64,000 nt of DNA from Epiperipatus broadwayi (lineage: Eukaryota > Onychophora > Udeonychophora > Euonychophora > Peripatidae), in assembly GCA_028023455.1 (NCBI GenBank), contig JAQFVV010006208.1, positions 4,822,963-4,886,962 of the forward strand, in the 5' to 3' direction. The notes under the pieces are model-generated. The model did no database searches. It had not been told where the DNA came from and worked only from the letters and a program-made list of their open reading frames with translations. Below are positions 21,210-32,231 of this stretch, piece by piece. Positions within the stretch are counted from its first letter, which is position 1. Each line of letters starts with the position of its first letter. Both the position numbers and the translations under genes were made by a program.

Positions 21210-22030
21210 ACAATTAAGTAGCTTAACAAGTTAAGTCACATGATATATGACTTTATTTTATTTACCACTAATAGTTTTGCTCACTGTCTTTTCAATGATT
21301 AGTTAATTTTATAAAAAGTTTTATTTTCTCATTCAGATTTTAACTGTAATCTCAAAAAATGTTCTGATTGAGAAGGAGAAAGGTTAACATTTATTTGTAC
21401 TTATTTGAAAATATGTATCCGTTGTATAAGATGGATTGGATAGCTATTGGAGTTTGAAAGTCTGGGTTCAAGTGTCTTACAAATTGCATTAAGTTTAGCA
21501 TAGATAATATACATGTATTTAAATATATAGTGAAAAGAAATATGCTAATAATAATATAATATACCATTAGAAATGTTTTGAGCAAACATTCTGGTTTTAT
21601 AAAAAATATGAATTTTAAAATTATATTACGATCCTCCCACAGTACTAATCTCATCATTCTTATTATTAAAAAAAAAAAGAGTTTTATTCTGAAAAATGTG
21701 TTAATCACACCATTGGATATTTGCCAAGATATCTAAAAATACAATTTATGTTCGGATTATTTTTCAAGTTTGTATAACATTGAAAACATGTTTGTGTGAG
21801 TTGGGGGTGTTTAATGTGCATATAAATTGAGTTAATTATAGCAATATCTATTTCTGCTCAATTGTAAATTCCTGCCTTTATAAATAATCGAATGATTTAT
21901 TGCTCTAAGGTTTAAAAAAGAGTGCCAAGTAGAATCAATTGGGAGGACCTTAGGTTCCAGAATGTGAAAAGCTACTTTTGCCCCAAACAATGCAAGACAA
22001 ATCTTGGTTTTTAGGCAAAACTTTCCATAA
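21210..22030. other. Intron 2 DNA with a family B tail piece
   Basis: A family B tail (GTATAAGATGGATTGGATAG, then GAAAGTCTGGGTTCAAGTG) lies at 21420-21482. Nothing else was recognised. Open frames at 21391-21708 and 21832-22041 have no features. Confidence 0.45.
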
Positions 22031-22160
22031 AGTAGTGCCACTCAGTGCAAGCCAGAGTAATCAATGGATGCCAGAAGGCTTGTATGGAGAGTTTTGTCTG
22101 TTTTAATAACAGTTATGAGTAAAGCATAAGAAATGGTTATTATGTGATGAAATCTTATTT
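22030..22160 (-). repeat. Family A end fragment
   Basis: Contains GTGCCACTCAGTGCAAGCC, AATCAATGGATGCCAGAAGG, and GGAGAGTTTTGTCTGTTTT, the outer end of family A. The internal part with the hammerhead is missing. Confidence 0.65.
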
Positions 22161-22399
22161 TTGATAGTTCTTTATATTCCCAAAATTCTATGCATCTGAA
22201 ATTTTTGTCATTTTTGCCAAAAGACTCATCTCGTATACCAAACCAGATTTCATTCTTCAAGCCTTTCTGTCTCTTAACTTTTGAAAAACTTGTAGCTATT
22301 TTCCTCTTTAAAATTATAAATCAAGATTTTTATTTCCACTCTTTTTTTCAAATCATCTACTTCTTCACAAAAAATGATTATAATTTTCATTTACTCTTT

Positions 22400-24095
22400 T
22401 GAGCTCCACATTTCTAATCTTTTCAACTTATCTCCTTGAAATTTATATCTGCAAAGTCTTTTTTTCACTTTTCCTAATCATTGTTTTATCTGTTTTATAT
22501 AAATTTCACATTACTTAAGCTCAGACTATTCTGACCTATATATACTTTCTTACACAAACAAGGGATAATATATACTACTCCAGGTATAGTCTTTCTATCA
22601 AAAATTTCCATTATATTTAATAAATTATTCAAAGTAATATCCTTTTTCCAAGCAATTTTCTTATTTCAAAACAAATTACTATTTTTATATACAATTTTAT
22701 AAGAAGACAATTTAAATGGCAAAGAAATAAAATCATATTTTTCTTTATCCTTTACATCATTACAAATATTACTTTTAAATAAAAAACTTTTAATAAATTT
22801 ATCAGAGTAGCCAACATGCAAATAGTTTTTATAAAATTGATCTTCTTGAAATGATGTACCCACTAGAATTATTTAATCTTTTATTTTTATAACAATAATT
22901 CCTTAAAGCAGCTATTTTATGAGATATAGATTGATAGCTATCAGGTTTGATTATAGACCTTAACTCTTTGCTCTTAACATAATGACTACATACCAAACAA
23001 TTATTCTTTACATTTCTAAATACCATTAGATCTAAAAAAAATTAATTTAACAAAATCTAACCCTCCTCTTTCTACCACATACTTTATAGAAGGATCAAAA
23101 CAATTAAACTCATTTACCAACTCTTTCTGTTATCATTCTCAACTACAAACAACCAATCATCCACATATCTAATAAATAACTTGAAATATAAACAATCCTT
23201 AATAATAATTCCCTCTTCCAAATAATATAAACAAATTAAAGGAGAAATAATATAAGCTATTATCCACCCTTTCTTAATCTTATAAAAATTGCCATTATAA
23301 GTAAAATACATAAAATCCTCTAATAATAAAAGCGAATTATTAATAACTTTAATTTTTATTCTTTGACTAAGATCCATGTTTAACCAACACCAGACATAAA
23401 ATCAATACTGCTTAATTTTTTAACAGATTGATACATATTCTCAATATCCAAACTACCAAATACCCATTTACTTTCAATTTTAAAATTATTCAAGAATCTA
23501 AATCAAAAATAAATTTTAAAGTAGAACCATCTTTGTGATCTTAATATTCATAAACATCTTAAATAATTTATCTATTAAAAATTTTTGAATTTACTATTTT
23601 TTTCATAATATCAACCTCTTTTTAATCACATTACCAGGATCTTTTTCTAAAAACATTTATTTACCATTATTTAATTCTTTATTCATTTTCTCAATTTATA
23701 TATTATACAAAGAGTCAATAATTCTTAGAGATGAGTTATCTTTCTATTAATATTAGACCATATCATAGTTTTTTTGTTTATACCAACAAATTTGTTAATC
23801 ACTAAGAAAAATATTTTTTTTTTTTGCTATGGAATTATTAAATATAACTAAAAGAAACCACTACTGTTTAGATTTGTAGTCATTTGACTTTCTGCCCAAT
23901 CTAAATGTTCATTCTAATCAATTTATGTATTGTACAATAAGTCAACAGTTCCTCATTTGAACTTTTAGAAACGAGCGTTCTTTCCATTAGCATTAGACCA
24001 TAGTTTATTGTTTATGCCAATGAATTTGTTAGTCACTAAGAAAAATGTTTGTTTTTTTTTGCTATGAAAATATTAAGTATAACTAAAAGAAATAA
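22400..24095 (-). mobile_element. Penelope-like element with RT and GIY-YIG remnants
   Basis: On the minus strand, in order: an N-terminal part duplicated in tandem (about 23925-24095 and 23690-23860); RT motif A as FGSLDIENMYQSVKK near 23440; motif C as FIRYVDDWLFVVEN (RYVDD at 23169-23152); RT thumb blocks FYKNYLHVGYSDKFIKSF and KEKYDFISLPF; then the GIY-YIG start VVYIIPCLCKKVYIG near 22545. The order is that of an endonuclease-bearing PLE, which nicks with GIY-YIG and reverse-transcribes with a telomerase-related RT. Frames are broken at several points and the motif B region is degraded, so it is inactive. Confidence 0.85.
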
Positions 24096-24119
24096 TACAC
24101 ATGGGAATCTCTTGTAGTT

Positions 24120-24310
24120 ATTCTTAATAATAATAAAAAAACATATTAATCCTTAACTGGATTTAAAATTTATATTTGGGCTAGCAATGATATGATCATC
24201 TTTGGCCTAACAAATAATTAGTAATAATCATTAAAGATTTATCTAAAGTGAGTGGTGTCAAAATTGGATGTGGATGATGTTTGACCCTTGTGCATCAAAT
24301 TGCCGTAATT
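24120..24310 (+). repeat. Family F copy
   Basis: TTAATCCTTAACTGGATTTAAA... ATCATTAAAGATTTATCTAAA... GGATG...TTTGAC matches 24825-25015 in direct orientation and the palindrome at 49735-50045. No coding potential. The open frame 24268-24471 starts inside it and is not credible. Confidence 0.5.
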
Positions 24311-24503
24311 TGGTATTGATAAAGAATGAACAAATGATGGCATGTTTAAGAGATTGTGGCCTGGGACAAATGAAAGATGGTGGTTCAGTAAAATTGCATC
24401 TTGGAGACTGTCTTTTTCAAATGTGGTGCAATGGAAATTTTAATACATCTAAAAAAAAAGATTACATATAAAAAAAATGAAGGATAAAGTTGCATTAATG
24501 TTA

Positions 24504-24740
24504 AAACAGGCAAAACTCACTATATGTATTGCCGCACACAGCAAGCTAGAATAATCAATGGATGCCAGAAGGCTAGTGCATAAAATCCCCATCTAGTGCC
24601 TACTCATCCAATATCCCCAGACTAGTTTCTGGTTTGTGGCACTAGATGGGGATTTTATGCACTAGCCTTCTGGCATCCATTGATTACTCTAACTTGCTCT
24701 GTGTGGCAATACGTATAGTGAGTTTTGCCTGTTTTAACAA
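24504..24740. repeat. Family A snap-back palindrome
   Basis: Left arm AAAACAGGCAAAACTCACTA... pairs with right arm TAGTGAGTTTTGCCTGTTTT. Arms of about 100 bases include AATCAATGGATGCCAGAAGG and its complement. The tip retains the 3' part of the family A hammerhead on the minus strand (AGAAACTAGTCTGGGG), but the CTGATGA half is deleted. It sits between two family F copies. Confidence 0.8.
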
Positions 24741-24824
24741 CAGTTATACACAAGCATAAGAGGTGGTGGTCATATGATGTTTATTGCATTAATGTTCCAG
24801 TGTGATTATAGTCAGTAATAAAAA

Positions 24825-25015
24825 AAACAGATACTAATCTTTAATTCAATTTAAAGTGTATATATCAACTAGGAATGAGATGATAATCTCTAGTATAATA
24901 AATGATTAATAATAGTCATTAATGTATTTATCTAAAATGGATGGTGACAAAAAATGGGAATGCATTAAGTTTGACTCTAGTAGATCAAACTACAATAATT
25001 TAATGTATGTGATAA
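24825..25015 (+). repeat. Family F copy
   Basis: Direct relative of 24120-24310, sharing GATGATAATCTCTAGT, AATAATAGTCATTAATG and TTTATCTAAA. The element type is unknown. Confidence 0.5.
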
Positions 25016-25157
25016 ATAACAATCAACTCCATCTTTTAAATAAATAAATAATCAAGTACAACATTGTCACAGTGAAGTTTCATGTCATACACATATCTAG
25101 TTTTAAAATAATCCTCATTAGTATGGATCAAATAATTTCTTAAAACTTTGATATTGA

Positions 25158-25610
25158 CTTAATTGGATACTGTTGGAATATTGGCCAAGAATGTGTCTTG
25201 AATTAGTTATAAACTCGGCTCTCTTTTATTTTTATTTTAAATTCCTATTAATCAAAATAGTCTTATTAGTAATTCAAAAGATAAATTAAGCCTCATGCAA
25301 AAAGCTAATATCCTATGTAGTTGGGATTTCAGAATTGCCAAATGTTGTTATTCAAGATATTATGGAGAAACTAGAACTAATTTTAATACAAGAATCCAAC
25401 TACGCTTTCTTCAATTTAACCATTGAAATACTATTGTTAATCACATTTCAGACATTTGTTTAAATCATGAAAGAAAAATTGTATATGCATTTACTTTAAT
25501 AATATGGTTATGTATAAAGAAAGAGGTCACTGTAAATATAAAAGAGTGTTGTTCATAAGATATCCAAAACACATTCTTAATTAATGCTCCAACAGTATCC
25601 AATTATACAG
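25158..25610 (+). mobile_element. PLE remnant flanked by short inverted ends
   Basis: The plus strand carries a GIY-YIG-like segment around 25340-25480: CCYSRYYGETRTNFNTRI, then HISDICLNHERKI, matching C..CY..YYGETxxxxxxRI...H. Bases 25158-25200 (TTGGATACTGTTGGAATATT) recur inverted at 25565-25610. This arrangement suggests a truncated PLE with terminal inverted repeats. Stops interrupt the frame. Confidence 0.6.
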
Positions 25611-25619
25611 TTGTTGTAG

Positions 25620-26085
25620 TTATAGTAAATAGTTTAATCTAAATCTATCCATATTAATAAATACTGCCATGAATATATCGTGAAGTTTTTGAAAGCTCTC
25701 TATAGTATTTTGAACATTGAAAGTTATAATTGCAATTTGAAAGTTATAATTGACTATTTGTTAGGCTGCTTTCAGAACAAATTATATTTATCTGTTTAAT
25801 AACATGCATTTAAAGTTCTTTGTATTAATAATTTCACTCTGTAGTCAAGTTGCAATCTTTAATGTCTATATAAACATATTAAGCCATATATGCAATGGTC
25901 AAATATTCAATATAAAAAAAGTATTTGTTGTTATAGATATATACTTAATATAATAATTAATCTACATAAAATTAAAACAAACAACTAATTATATTTGCAA
26001 TTATTTATTTATCAACCTGACTTTCATCTCTTATTGAGACCTTTTCAAGAAATAAAGTTTTATACATCACATGACTTATTAATTC
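25620..26085. other. AT-rich intron DNA, nothing recognised
   Basis: A short direct duplication GAAAGTTATAATTG lies near 25728-25753. Nothing else was seen. Confidence 0.4.
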
Positions 26086-26089
26086 TACC

Positions 26090-26425
26090 TTAATTGATTA
26101 AGAATTGTCTTGATACAGATTGAAATTGTTAATTGTTAATGATATTGGTATTGTTTAAGTGTTGATTGCTTTCACATATTTATATATACTACATATACAA
26201 ATGGATAATTCCCAACTTTATTGATTAAAGAGGGTTGCCTTAACAACAGATTGAGATTGTTGATTGTTAATGATATTGGTATTGTTTAAGGAGTGACTGC
26301 TTTTATGTATATATATATGGATAATTTCCAACTATTGATTAAAAGAGGTTGCCTTGACAACAGATTGAGATTGTTAATGATATTGGTATTGTTTAAATGT
26401 TGACTATTTTCATGTATTGACACAC
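26090..26425 (+). repeat. Family D, three tandem units
   Basis: Three direct units spaced ~115 bases apart share TTGCCTTGACAACAGATTGA, GATTGTTGATTGTTAATG and GATATTGGTATTGTTTAA. The tandem arrangement recurs at 44085-44410 and 56498-56645. Confidence 0.65.
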
Positions 26426-26559
26426 ATATATAAAAAATGTAAAAATACCAACAGTATATAATAGGCCCAATTTGCATTATATTTTTGAATGAAATCTGTT
26501 TTTTCTATTTCAATTTCACCATGTAGTGTAAGTTTGAATAACCTATAGATGCCAGATAG

Positions 26560-26640
26560 CAGTACTTAATAAATCTCTAGCCAATTCTATCCTGTCTTTA
26601 TGCCTAGACTAATTTCCAGTTTATAGTTTTCATCAGAACT
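26560..26640 (-). repeat. Old family A fragment with hammerhead traces
   Basis: On the minus strand TTCTGATGAAAACTATAAAC is followed by TGGAAATTAGTCTAGG, which parallels the family A core CTGATGA...AGAAACTAGTCTGGGG. The alignment is diverged and no function is expected. Confidence 0.45.
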
Positions 26641-26810
26641 ATATTCATATGCAGGCAAATTGTCTTATACTCAAAACATTAAAATATTTTTGAATTTCAT
26701 ATTGATAACATATTAGTAAAAAAAAAAAAGAGTAAACGATGATGGTTGGAGAAAAAGTGCATTTAATTCAAACAATTTAGGTGATCTAGATCCAAAACTT
26801 CACATTGGCA

Positions 26811-27570
26811 AAAACCATAGTAGAATCTAGGTTGGGGATATTAATATGATAGTAGTGAATAGGGATTTATCAAGCATTATTATTTATCATCTATTGTTTA
26901 CACAAGTTTACACTAGGTGTCAGAATTGGAATATGAGAAAGGTTTCTACCATAATGTAAAAGTACAATAAAAGAGAATTTCTCATTCATAAAAATCATAA
27001 TAGAATCTAGATTGAGGATATTAATATGATAGTAGTGAATATGGATTTATCAAACACTATTATCTGTCATCTATTGTTTACACAAGCCTACACTAGGTGT
27101 CAGAACTGGAATATGAGAAAGGTTTCTACCATAATGTAAATACAATAAAAGAGAATTTCTCATTGACAAAAATCATAATAGAATCTAGATTGGGGATATT
27201 AATATGATAGTAGAGAATAGGGATTTATCAAACACGATTATCTGTCATCTATTGTTTACACAAGCCTACACTAGATATCAGAACTGGAATATGAGTATGA
27301 TTTCTACCATAATTTAAAAGTACAATAAAAGAGAATTTTTCATTGACAAAAATCATAATAGAATGTAAATTAGGGATATTAATAAGATATTAGGGAACAG
27401 CATTATTATCTGTCATCTCTTGTTTACTCAAACTTACACTTGGTGTCAGAACTGAAATATGAGAAAGGTTTCTACCATAATGTAAAAGTACAATAACAAA
27501 ACCATCATAGAATCTAAATTCGGGATATTAATATGATACCAGTGAAAATAGCATTATTATCTGTCATCTA
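26811..27570 (+). repeat. LINE-derived tandem array, period about 180 bp
   Basis: Five units start at about 26821, 27001, 27179, 27359 and 27508 (TAGAATCTAGATTGGGGAT). Each ends with TCTACCATAATGTAAAAGTA. The spacing is 180, 178, 180 and 149 bases. A sixth unit lies at 29208. The segment TCATCTATTGTTTACTCAAG reads as HLLFTQAYI in the RT frame of the adjoining LINE. The array therefore seems to be an amplified piece of that LINE. Confidence 0.7.
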
Positions 27571-27892
27571 TTGTTTACTCAAGCTTACATTAGGTGTCAG
27601 AACTGGAATATAAGTGAAATGGAAAGAGCAATAGAAAGATTAGGAAGAGGGATAGAGATATTGTTAATAGGTAGTAAGGGAGTATATATTTTGTCAGGTC
27701 TTTTTTTGCGGATGATATATTTTTGTGTGCAGAAAAAAGAGAAGATATGGAAGTTATGTTGAGGACATGTGCAAGGGTGGGTAAAGAGATAGGGATTAAA
27801 TTTAGTGAAGAAAAATCAAATATAATGATGGTTAATACTGGAATATAAGTGAACTGGAAAGAGCAATAGAAAGATTAGGAAGAGGAATAGAG
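27571..27892 (+). mobile_element. LINE reverse-transcriptase fragment, 5' of a transposon insertion
   Basis: Encodes NWNISEMERAIERLGRGIEI, GSKGVYILSG and a frameshifted FADDIFLCAEKRE followed by MEVMLRTCARVGKE. It is then joined to a second partial unit (GAACTGGAAAGAGCAATAG) that is interrupted at 27892 by the element 27893-29081. Part of the same RT sequence reappears at 29300-30024. Confidence 0.75.
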
Positions 27893-29081
27893 GGTTGTCG
27901 TCGATGAGCAACCATATCCCACTGGATGGCGCAGTTATCACGCTTAAATTATAAAATATGATCATTTACGGGTCATTAATTATAATCATTTTGATGTGTT
28001 TTTTGTAATGCGAAAATAAAAACAAAAGAAAATCGTCTTTTTTAAATATTATTTAATTTTAAATATTATTTTTTATTAACGTATACAAATTAAATGATAA
28101 TAATAAATGTAAAATAAAATAAACAAATTACAATTTGATTCATCTTTTTTAGTTTTCTTTTTATTAGAAAAATCAATTTTCTATCGGAGATTTTTTTACT
28201 GGGGTGACGGTTTTTTTTGTTGTTGTTTACCGCTATTTTTTATTTCAAATAGAATGACAACTAAAAGTAAAAGTTGTTACGGTTAGGTTTAGGGTTACTT
28301 TTAGGGTAGGGTTAGGTTTATGGTTAAAATAAAAAATATCAAAATCGTATTTTTGTAAATATTTTTTTTTACTAACATCTATAAAATAAATGATAACAAT
28401 AAATGTTAACTATATTCAACAAAATATAACAGTAGTCGGAGAAAAGAAAGAAACTAAAACTTTTTTAAACAACGACAAATATATATATAATGTTTATAAT
28501 ATATGCTTTTTATGACATTTAAAAAAACAGTGTACAATTGTACTTTTCTTACTGGATATTTTTGTGTTAACGCTTTTTTTTTATTTCAAAAATATACACA
28601 CAGATACAATCTTAAAATGTCTCGTGGAATGTTACGAACAGTACGTTACTTGACTAGTTACCTAATTCCAAGTAACTTTATACATATATCTCGTCAACAT
28701 TTATTACTTAAAACTTCAATACACTACGGTGTAAAAAGTCTGTTAATTATTACTTTACAAAATCTGAACATTTCAATGCTTTAAAATAAAATAAAAAATC
28801 CAATGAAAATAACATTTCCATCCAATTCAAAAAAACACAACCTCTCCCCAAGCCGTAACCATTTTATAAACTGTGCGAATTGGGGGGAAATGTATTTGCT
28901 GCGTAAACGTACATGCTGTACTGCAACGCGACATAGCGGCCTGCAATCTGTAGTACAACAAAAAAGTTGTATTATAGAAAACGCGGGTTTAAACGTGTCG
29001 GCCGCAGAAACGGCATTTTTATGTGTTTTAGCGCAAAAACAGCGCCATCCAGTGGGATATGGTGGCTCATCGACGACAACC
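27893..29081. mobile_element. 1.19-kb non-autonomous DNA transposon, 40-bp TIRs, 8-bp target duplication
   Basis: The ends begin GGTTGTCGTCGATGAGC on both strands, and the inverted match extends about 40 bases with one mismatch (27893-27932 and 29042-29081). GAATAGAG is present on both sides (27885-27892 and 29082-29089), a clean 8-bp target duplication within LINE sequence. No transposase is recognisable. The frames 28503-28784 and 28803-29087 have no known domain. Near 28280-28320 is a GGTTAGG/TTAGGG-rich telomere-like patch. The last 200 bases are richer in GC than the rest. The 8-bp duplication suits hAT, P, Merlin or MULE-type elements. The superfamily is open. Confidence 0.85.
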
Positions 29082-30750
29082 GAATAGAGATACCATTAAT
29101 AGATAGTAAGGAAGTATATATTTTGTCAGGTCTTACACTAGGTGTCAGTACTGAAATATGAGAAAGGTTTCTACCATAATGTAAAAGTACAATAACAAAA
29201 ACCATCATAGAATCTAAATTCCAGATATTAATATGATACCAGTGAAAATAGCATTATTATCTGTCATCTATTGTTTACTCAAGCTTACACTAGATGTCAG
29301 AACTGGAATATAGGTGAAATGGAAAGAGCAATAGAAAGATTAGGAAGAGGGATAGAGATACCGTTAATAGGTAGTAAGGGAGTATATATTTTGTCAGGTC
29401 TTTTTTTTGCAGATGATATATTTTTGTGTGCAGAAAAAAGAGAATGATATGGAAGTTATGTTGAGGACATGTGCAAGGGTGGGTAAAGAGATGGAGATTA
29501 AATTTAGTGAAGAAAAATCAAATATAATGATGGTTAATACTGGGATTGTAGAATTTTTATTGGGAGATATTAAGTTAAGTGTGGTGCATAGATATAGTTA
29601 TTTGGGAATTATTTTAAGTAATCAGAAAAATAATTTGGATGAATGGGAGAAAAAATTGATAAATGAAGCAAAGAAAAGAAAGGGATTGATAAAGAAATTA
29701 ACAGTGTTTTCATATAATAAATATGATGTAGCTAGAATTATATGGAAAGGAGTTGCAGTAGCAGCGTTAACATATGGTAATGATGCATTATATGTTAGTA
29801 AAAAGATATTAGATTACTTAGAAAAAGCTCAAAGGGAAGTAGGAAGACATGCATTGAATGCAGAAGTATGGACAGCAAGGGAGGGAATTCAAGGAGAAAT
29901 GGGATGGTCAAGTTTTCATATTAGAGATGCAAAAAGTAAAATGAAAATGTTTGGTAGATTGCAGTTTATGGATAATAAAAGAATAGCTAAAATATTTTTT
30001 AATTGGGTTATGAGTAAAGGGTAGGTAACAAGATGGATGAGAAAGGTAATGTGGTATGCAAAAGATTTGGATAAAGAATTTATATCAGTATATTTGTACA
30101 AAAGATGGGATGATTGTGCTAAGAGGATTATTGAGTGTTATAGTAATAAGGAATGGGATAAAAGAATAAATTTTTTCAATAAAGACTGGGGAGTTAGAGA
30201 GATGGAGAAATAGTATGGAAAGTAAAAAGAGTTTAAATATATATAGAAATAAACAGAGTATTAGGTGTGAGTTAATATATATTAGTAAGGAAAGTAGTTT
30301 ATTGTTTAAGGCTCGAACGGGATCTTTAGCTACAAAAGAATATACATGTAAATGGAAAAAATATGGGTGATTTATTTTGTAAATTATGTAAGGAAGGAAT
30401 AGAAAATATTAGGCATATGTTAATTGAATGTAAATGTTTGAAAACAAAAAGGGTACATATAATGAAGTTGTGGAAAAATAAATATGAAAAGAGTGATTAT
30501 ACAGAAAGTGAATTATTGGTTTTTATGCTGGGTTTGGGAAAAGATAAGGGGGATTTAGATATAAAGGTTATAAAGTTGACAAAGATTATGTTGTGGAAAT
30601 GGGATAGAGCAGATTATGGGTAAATTTGGAGTGGGGAATGTAAAATAAAGTGGTTAACAGGTTTATCTGGGCATAATTGCTGAGATATTCTTGACTTCAT
30701 TTAAGGAGAAGCCATAATACATCACATCACATTTCCACTATAATGTAAAA
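29082..30750 (+). mobile_element. LINE ORF2 C-terminal part and 3' end
   Basis: After a resumed array unit (29090-29300), the RT motif C region FFADDIFLCAEKRE spans a frameshift near 29440. The frame 29407-30024 follows with KSNIMMVN, YSYLGIILSNQKNN, AALTYGNDALY and LEKAQREVGRHALNAEVW, a palm/thumb and C-terminal LINE region. A frame at 30363-30623 has FCKLCKEGIENIRHMLIEC, a C2-H-C zinc-knuckle-like C-terminus. The 3' end near 30720-30760 repeats CCACTATAATGTAAAA and AATACAATAAAAGAG, as in the tandem array. The clade is not decided. The copy is broken by frameshifts. Confidence 0.8.
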
Positions 30751-30759
30751 AATACAATA

Positions 30760-31280
30760 AAAGAGATAAAATAGCAAAGATTGCTATTGTGACACAATCT
30801 CCACATTTCCATCAAAAATTGTAATTATTAGATTATTTTTTTTTGGAGGGGAGCCAAATATAAACTATGGATCAGATTGTTAGTGACTATCAGATTTATG
30901 GCTCTAGTGAAGAACTATCACCTGGTTATAATCTTTGCAGTTTTCTTTATGATATCTCATCAAATGTTAAGCTGACTTAATTCATATACTAAATAAAAAA
31001 TAAATAATTATTGAATATTTTTAGAAAAACTAAAATTTTATTTAAATTTTTTTAATGCATTCACTCTGATAATAATACCAAACAGGTTTAGTACATAATA
31101 CAATATTTCAAGTATTGTTATTCCTCTATCTTCACAATGAGCCCGATCAATGACTGCACTACTATAGAAACTGAAACAGGGATGTTCATATTCATAAGTA
31201 CTGAATTTAAGTTGAAACCCTAAATAACTAGATTATTGACTACTGTGATAAATATTTGGAAACCATTCATTATCCTCGCT
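30760..31280. other. AT-rich intron DNA, nothing recognised
   Basis: No shared repeat or coding signal was seen. Confidence 0.4.
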
Positions 31281-31289
31281 TTTAAGTAA

Positions 31290-31500
31290 AAATAGACAAA
31301 TCAGAAAGATCCTCACAAATGAATATATTAAATTTACATTAACTGTTGCCTTTGACAGAATGGCTTAGTTGGTTATAGTGCCATCTTAAATTTAGTATTT
31401 ACAAATCTAAAGGTTACTGGTTTAATCCCCATGCTAGACTGACACTGATCAGGCTAGCAATACCTGAAGAAGAGAGGAGAATAATATACTAAAACATGTT
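31290..31500 (+). repeat. PLE 3' module, truncated
   Basis: Opens with a short PLE-coding trace (TTTGGAAACCATTCATTATC, compare NVWKPLINFAL at 11838). It continues AACTGTTGCCTTTGACAGAA, a box B-like CTGGTTTAATCCC, and CTGAAGAAGAGAGGAGA. The hammerhead-like hairpin is broken. A family C palindrome begins at 31498. Confidence 0.6.
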
Positions 31501-32010
31501 ATATATAGAGCTCACAAAACAAGCTCTTAACAAAGCTTGTTAAGAGCTTGTTTTGTGAGCTCTATATATAACATTTGTAAATGAAAGCTTATTAAATTAG
31601 GTCATGTGACATCTGACTTGATTTTTTTTTTTTGTTTAATTTTTTGCTATGATGGCTTTGGTGGTTTTATATTGCTAAAGCTATTAATATATGGTGTATC
31701 TGAACTTAGTTCAGTCCCATATGGCTATTTAAGTTAGATAACTGGATTGGAAGACATGGATGTCTGAAAATTTCCGATTTTCTACTTAATAGTTATACAT
31801 TAGATAAAGTGCTGGGCTTGTCCTGGTATTTATAATCTAATGATTGAATATTCTAGCACCTCACTGAGGACGCCAGTAGCAGAAACTGGTCAGAGGTTTA
31901 TGGGTATTCTACAAAGTTTGTTAAGAGCTTGTTTTGCAAGCTCTACATATAACATTTGTAAATGCAAGCTTATTAAACTAGGTCATGTGACATCTGACTT
32001 GATTTTTTTT
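31498..32010 (+). repeat. Family C: 75-bp perfect snap-back then tandem unit
   Basis: 31498-31572 is a near-perfect palindrome (GTTATATATAGAGCTC ... CTCTTAACAAAGCTTGTTAAGAG ends inverted) that joins two unit ends head to head. A unit tail follows to ~31640, then a full unit (31650-32010) with CTGAACTTAGTTCAG, the hammerhead at 31859-31896, and the end block AACTAGGTCATGTGACATCT, which also occurs at 31597-31617. Confidence 0.8.
31859..31896 (+). ncRNA. Family C hammerhead motif with CTGAGGA core
   Basis: CTGAGGA (31864-31870) fits the CTGANGA consensus. A weak GC/GC stem II follows. GAAA is at 31882-31885, and a 2-bp stem III leads to the cleavage triplet GTC (31889-31891). Stem I pairs GAGG (31893-31896) with CCTC (31859-31862). 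The first stem I pair is a mismatch (A-A), so activity is doubtful. Confidence 0.5.
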
Positions 32011-32140
32011 TATACTAAAAAATGTTATATACTAAACTGTGTGTTATTACTAATTATAGAATACATTTGAAAGTTTTAAAAAAATTAATTTTTCTAAAAA
32101 CATATAATAATTAAAATAAATAAATAAATTTTTTTTTTAT

Positions 32141-32213
32141 GCCAAATGTGTTGACCGGGAAGCGAACCTGGACCGGCTGCTTGGAAGGCAGCTATGCTAA
32201 CTACTATTGTCTG
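32141..32213 (-). mobile_element. Diverged tRNA-like SINE
   Basis: On the minus strand: AGTAGTTAGCATAGCTGCC, CCAAGCAGC, a box B-like AGGTTCGCTTCCC, and GGTCAACACATTTGGC. It lacks the paired GTCAAGCG outer end on the 5' side. A T-run precedes it on the plus strand (A-tail on the element strand). Confidence 0.65.
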
Positions 32214-32231
32214 TACTAAACATAATATGTA

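Noticed and set aside
28278-28326. Telomere-like GGTTAGG/TTAGGG patch
   Set aside because: Only a few irregular units inside a transposon; not an interstitial telomere array.
28803-29087. 94-codon frame inside the 27893-29081 transposon
   Set aside because: Ends inside the TIR and has no transposase features; composition reflects the GC-rich 3' part.
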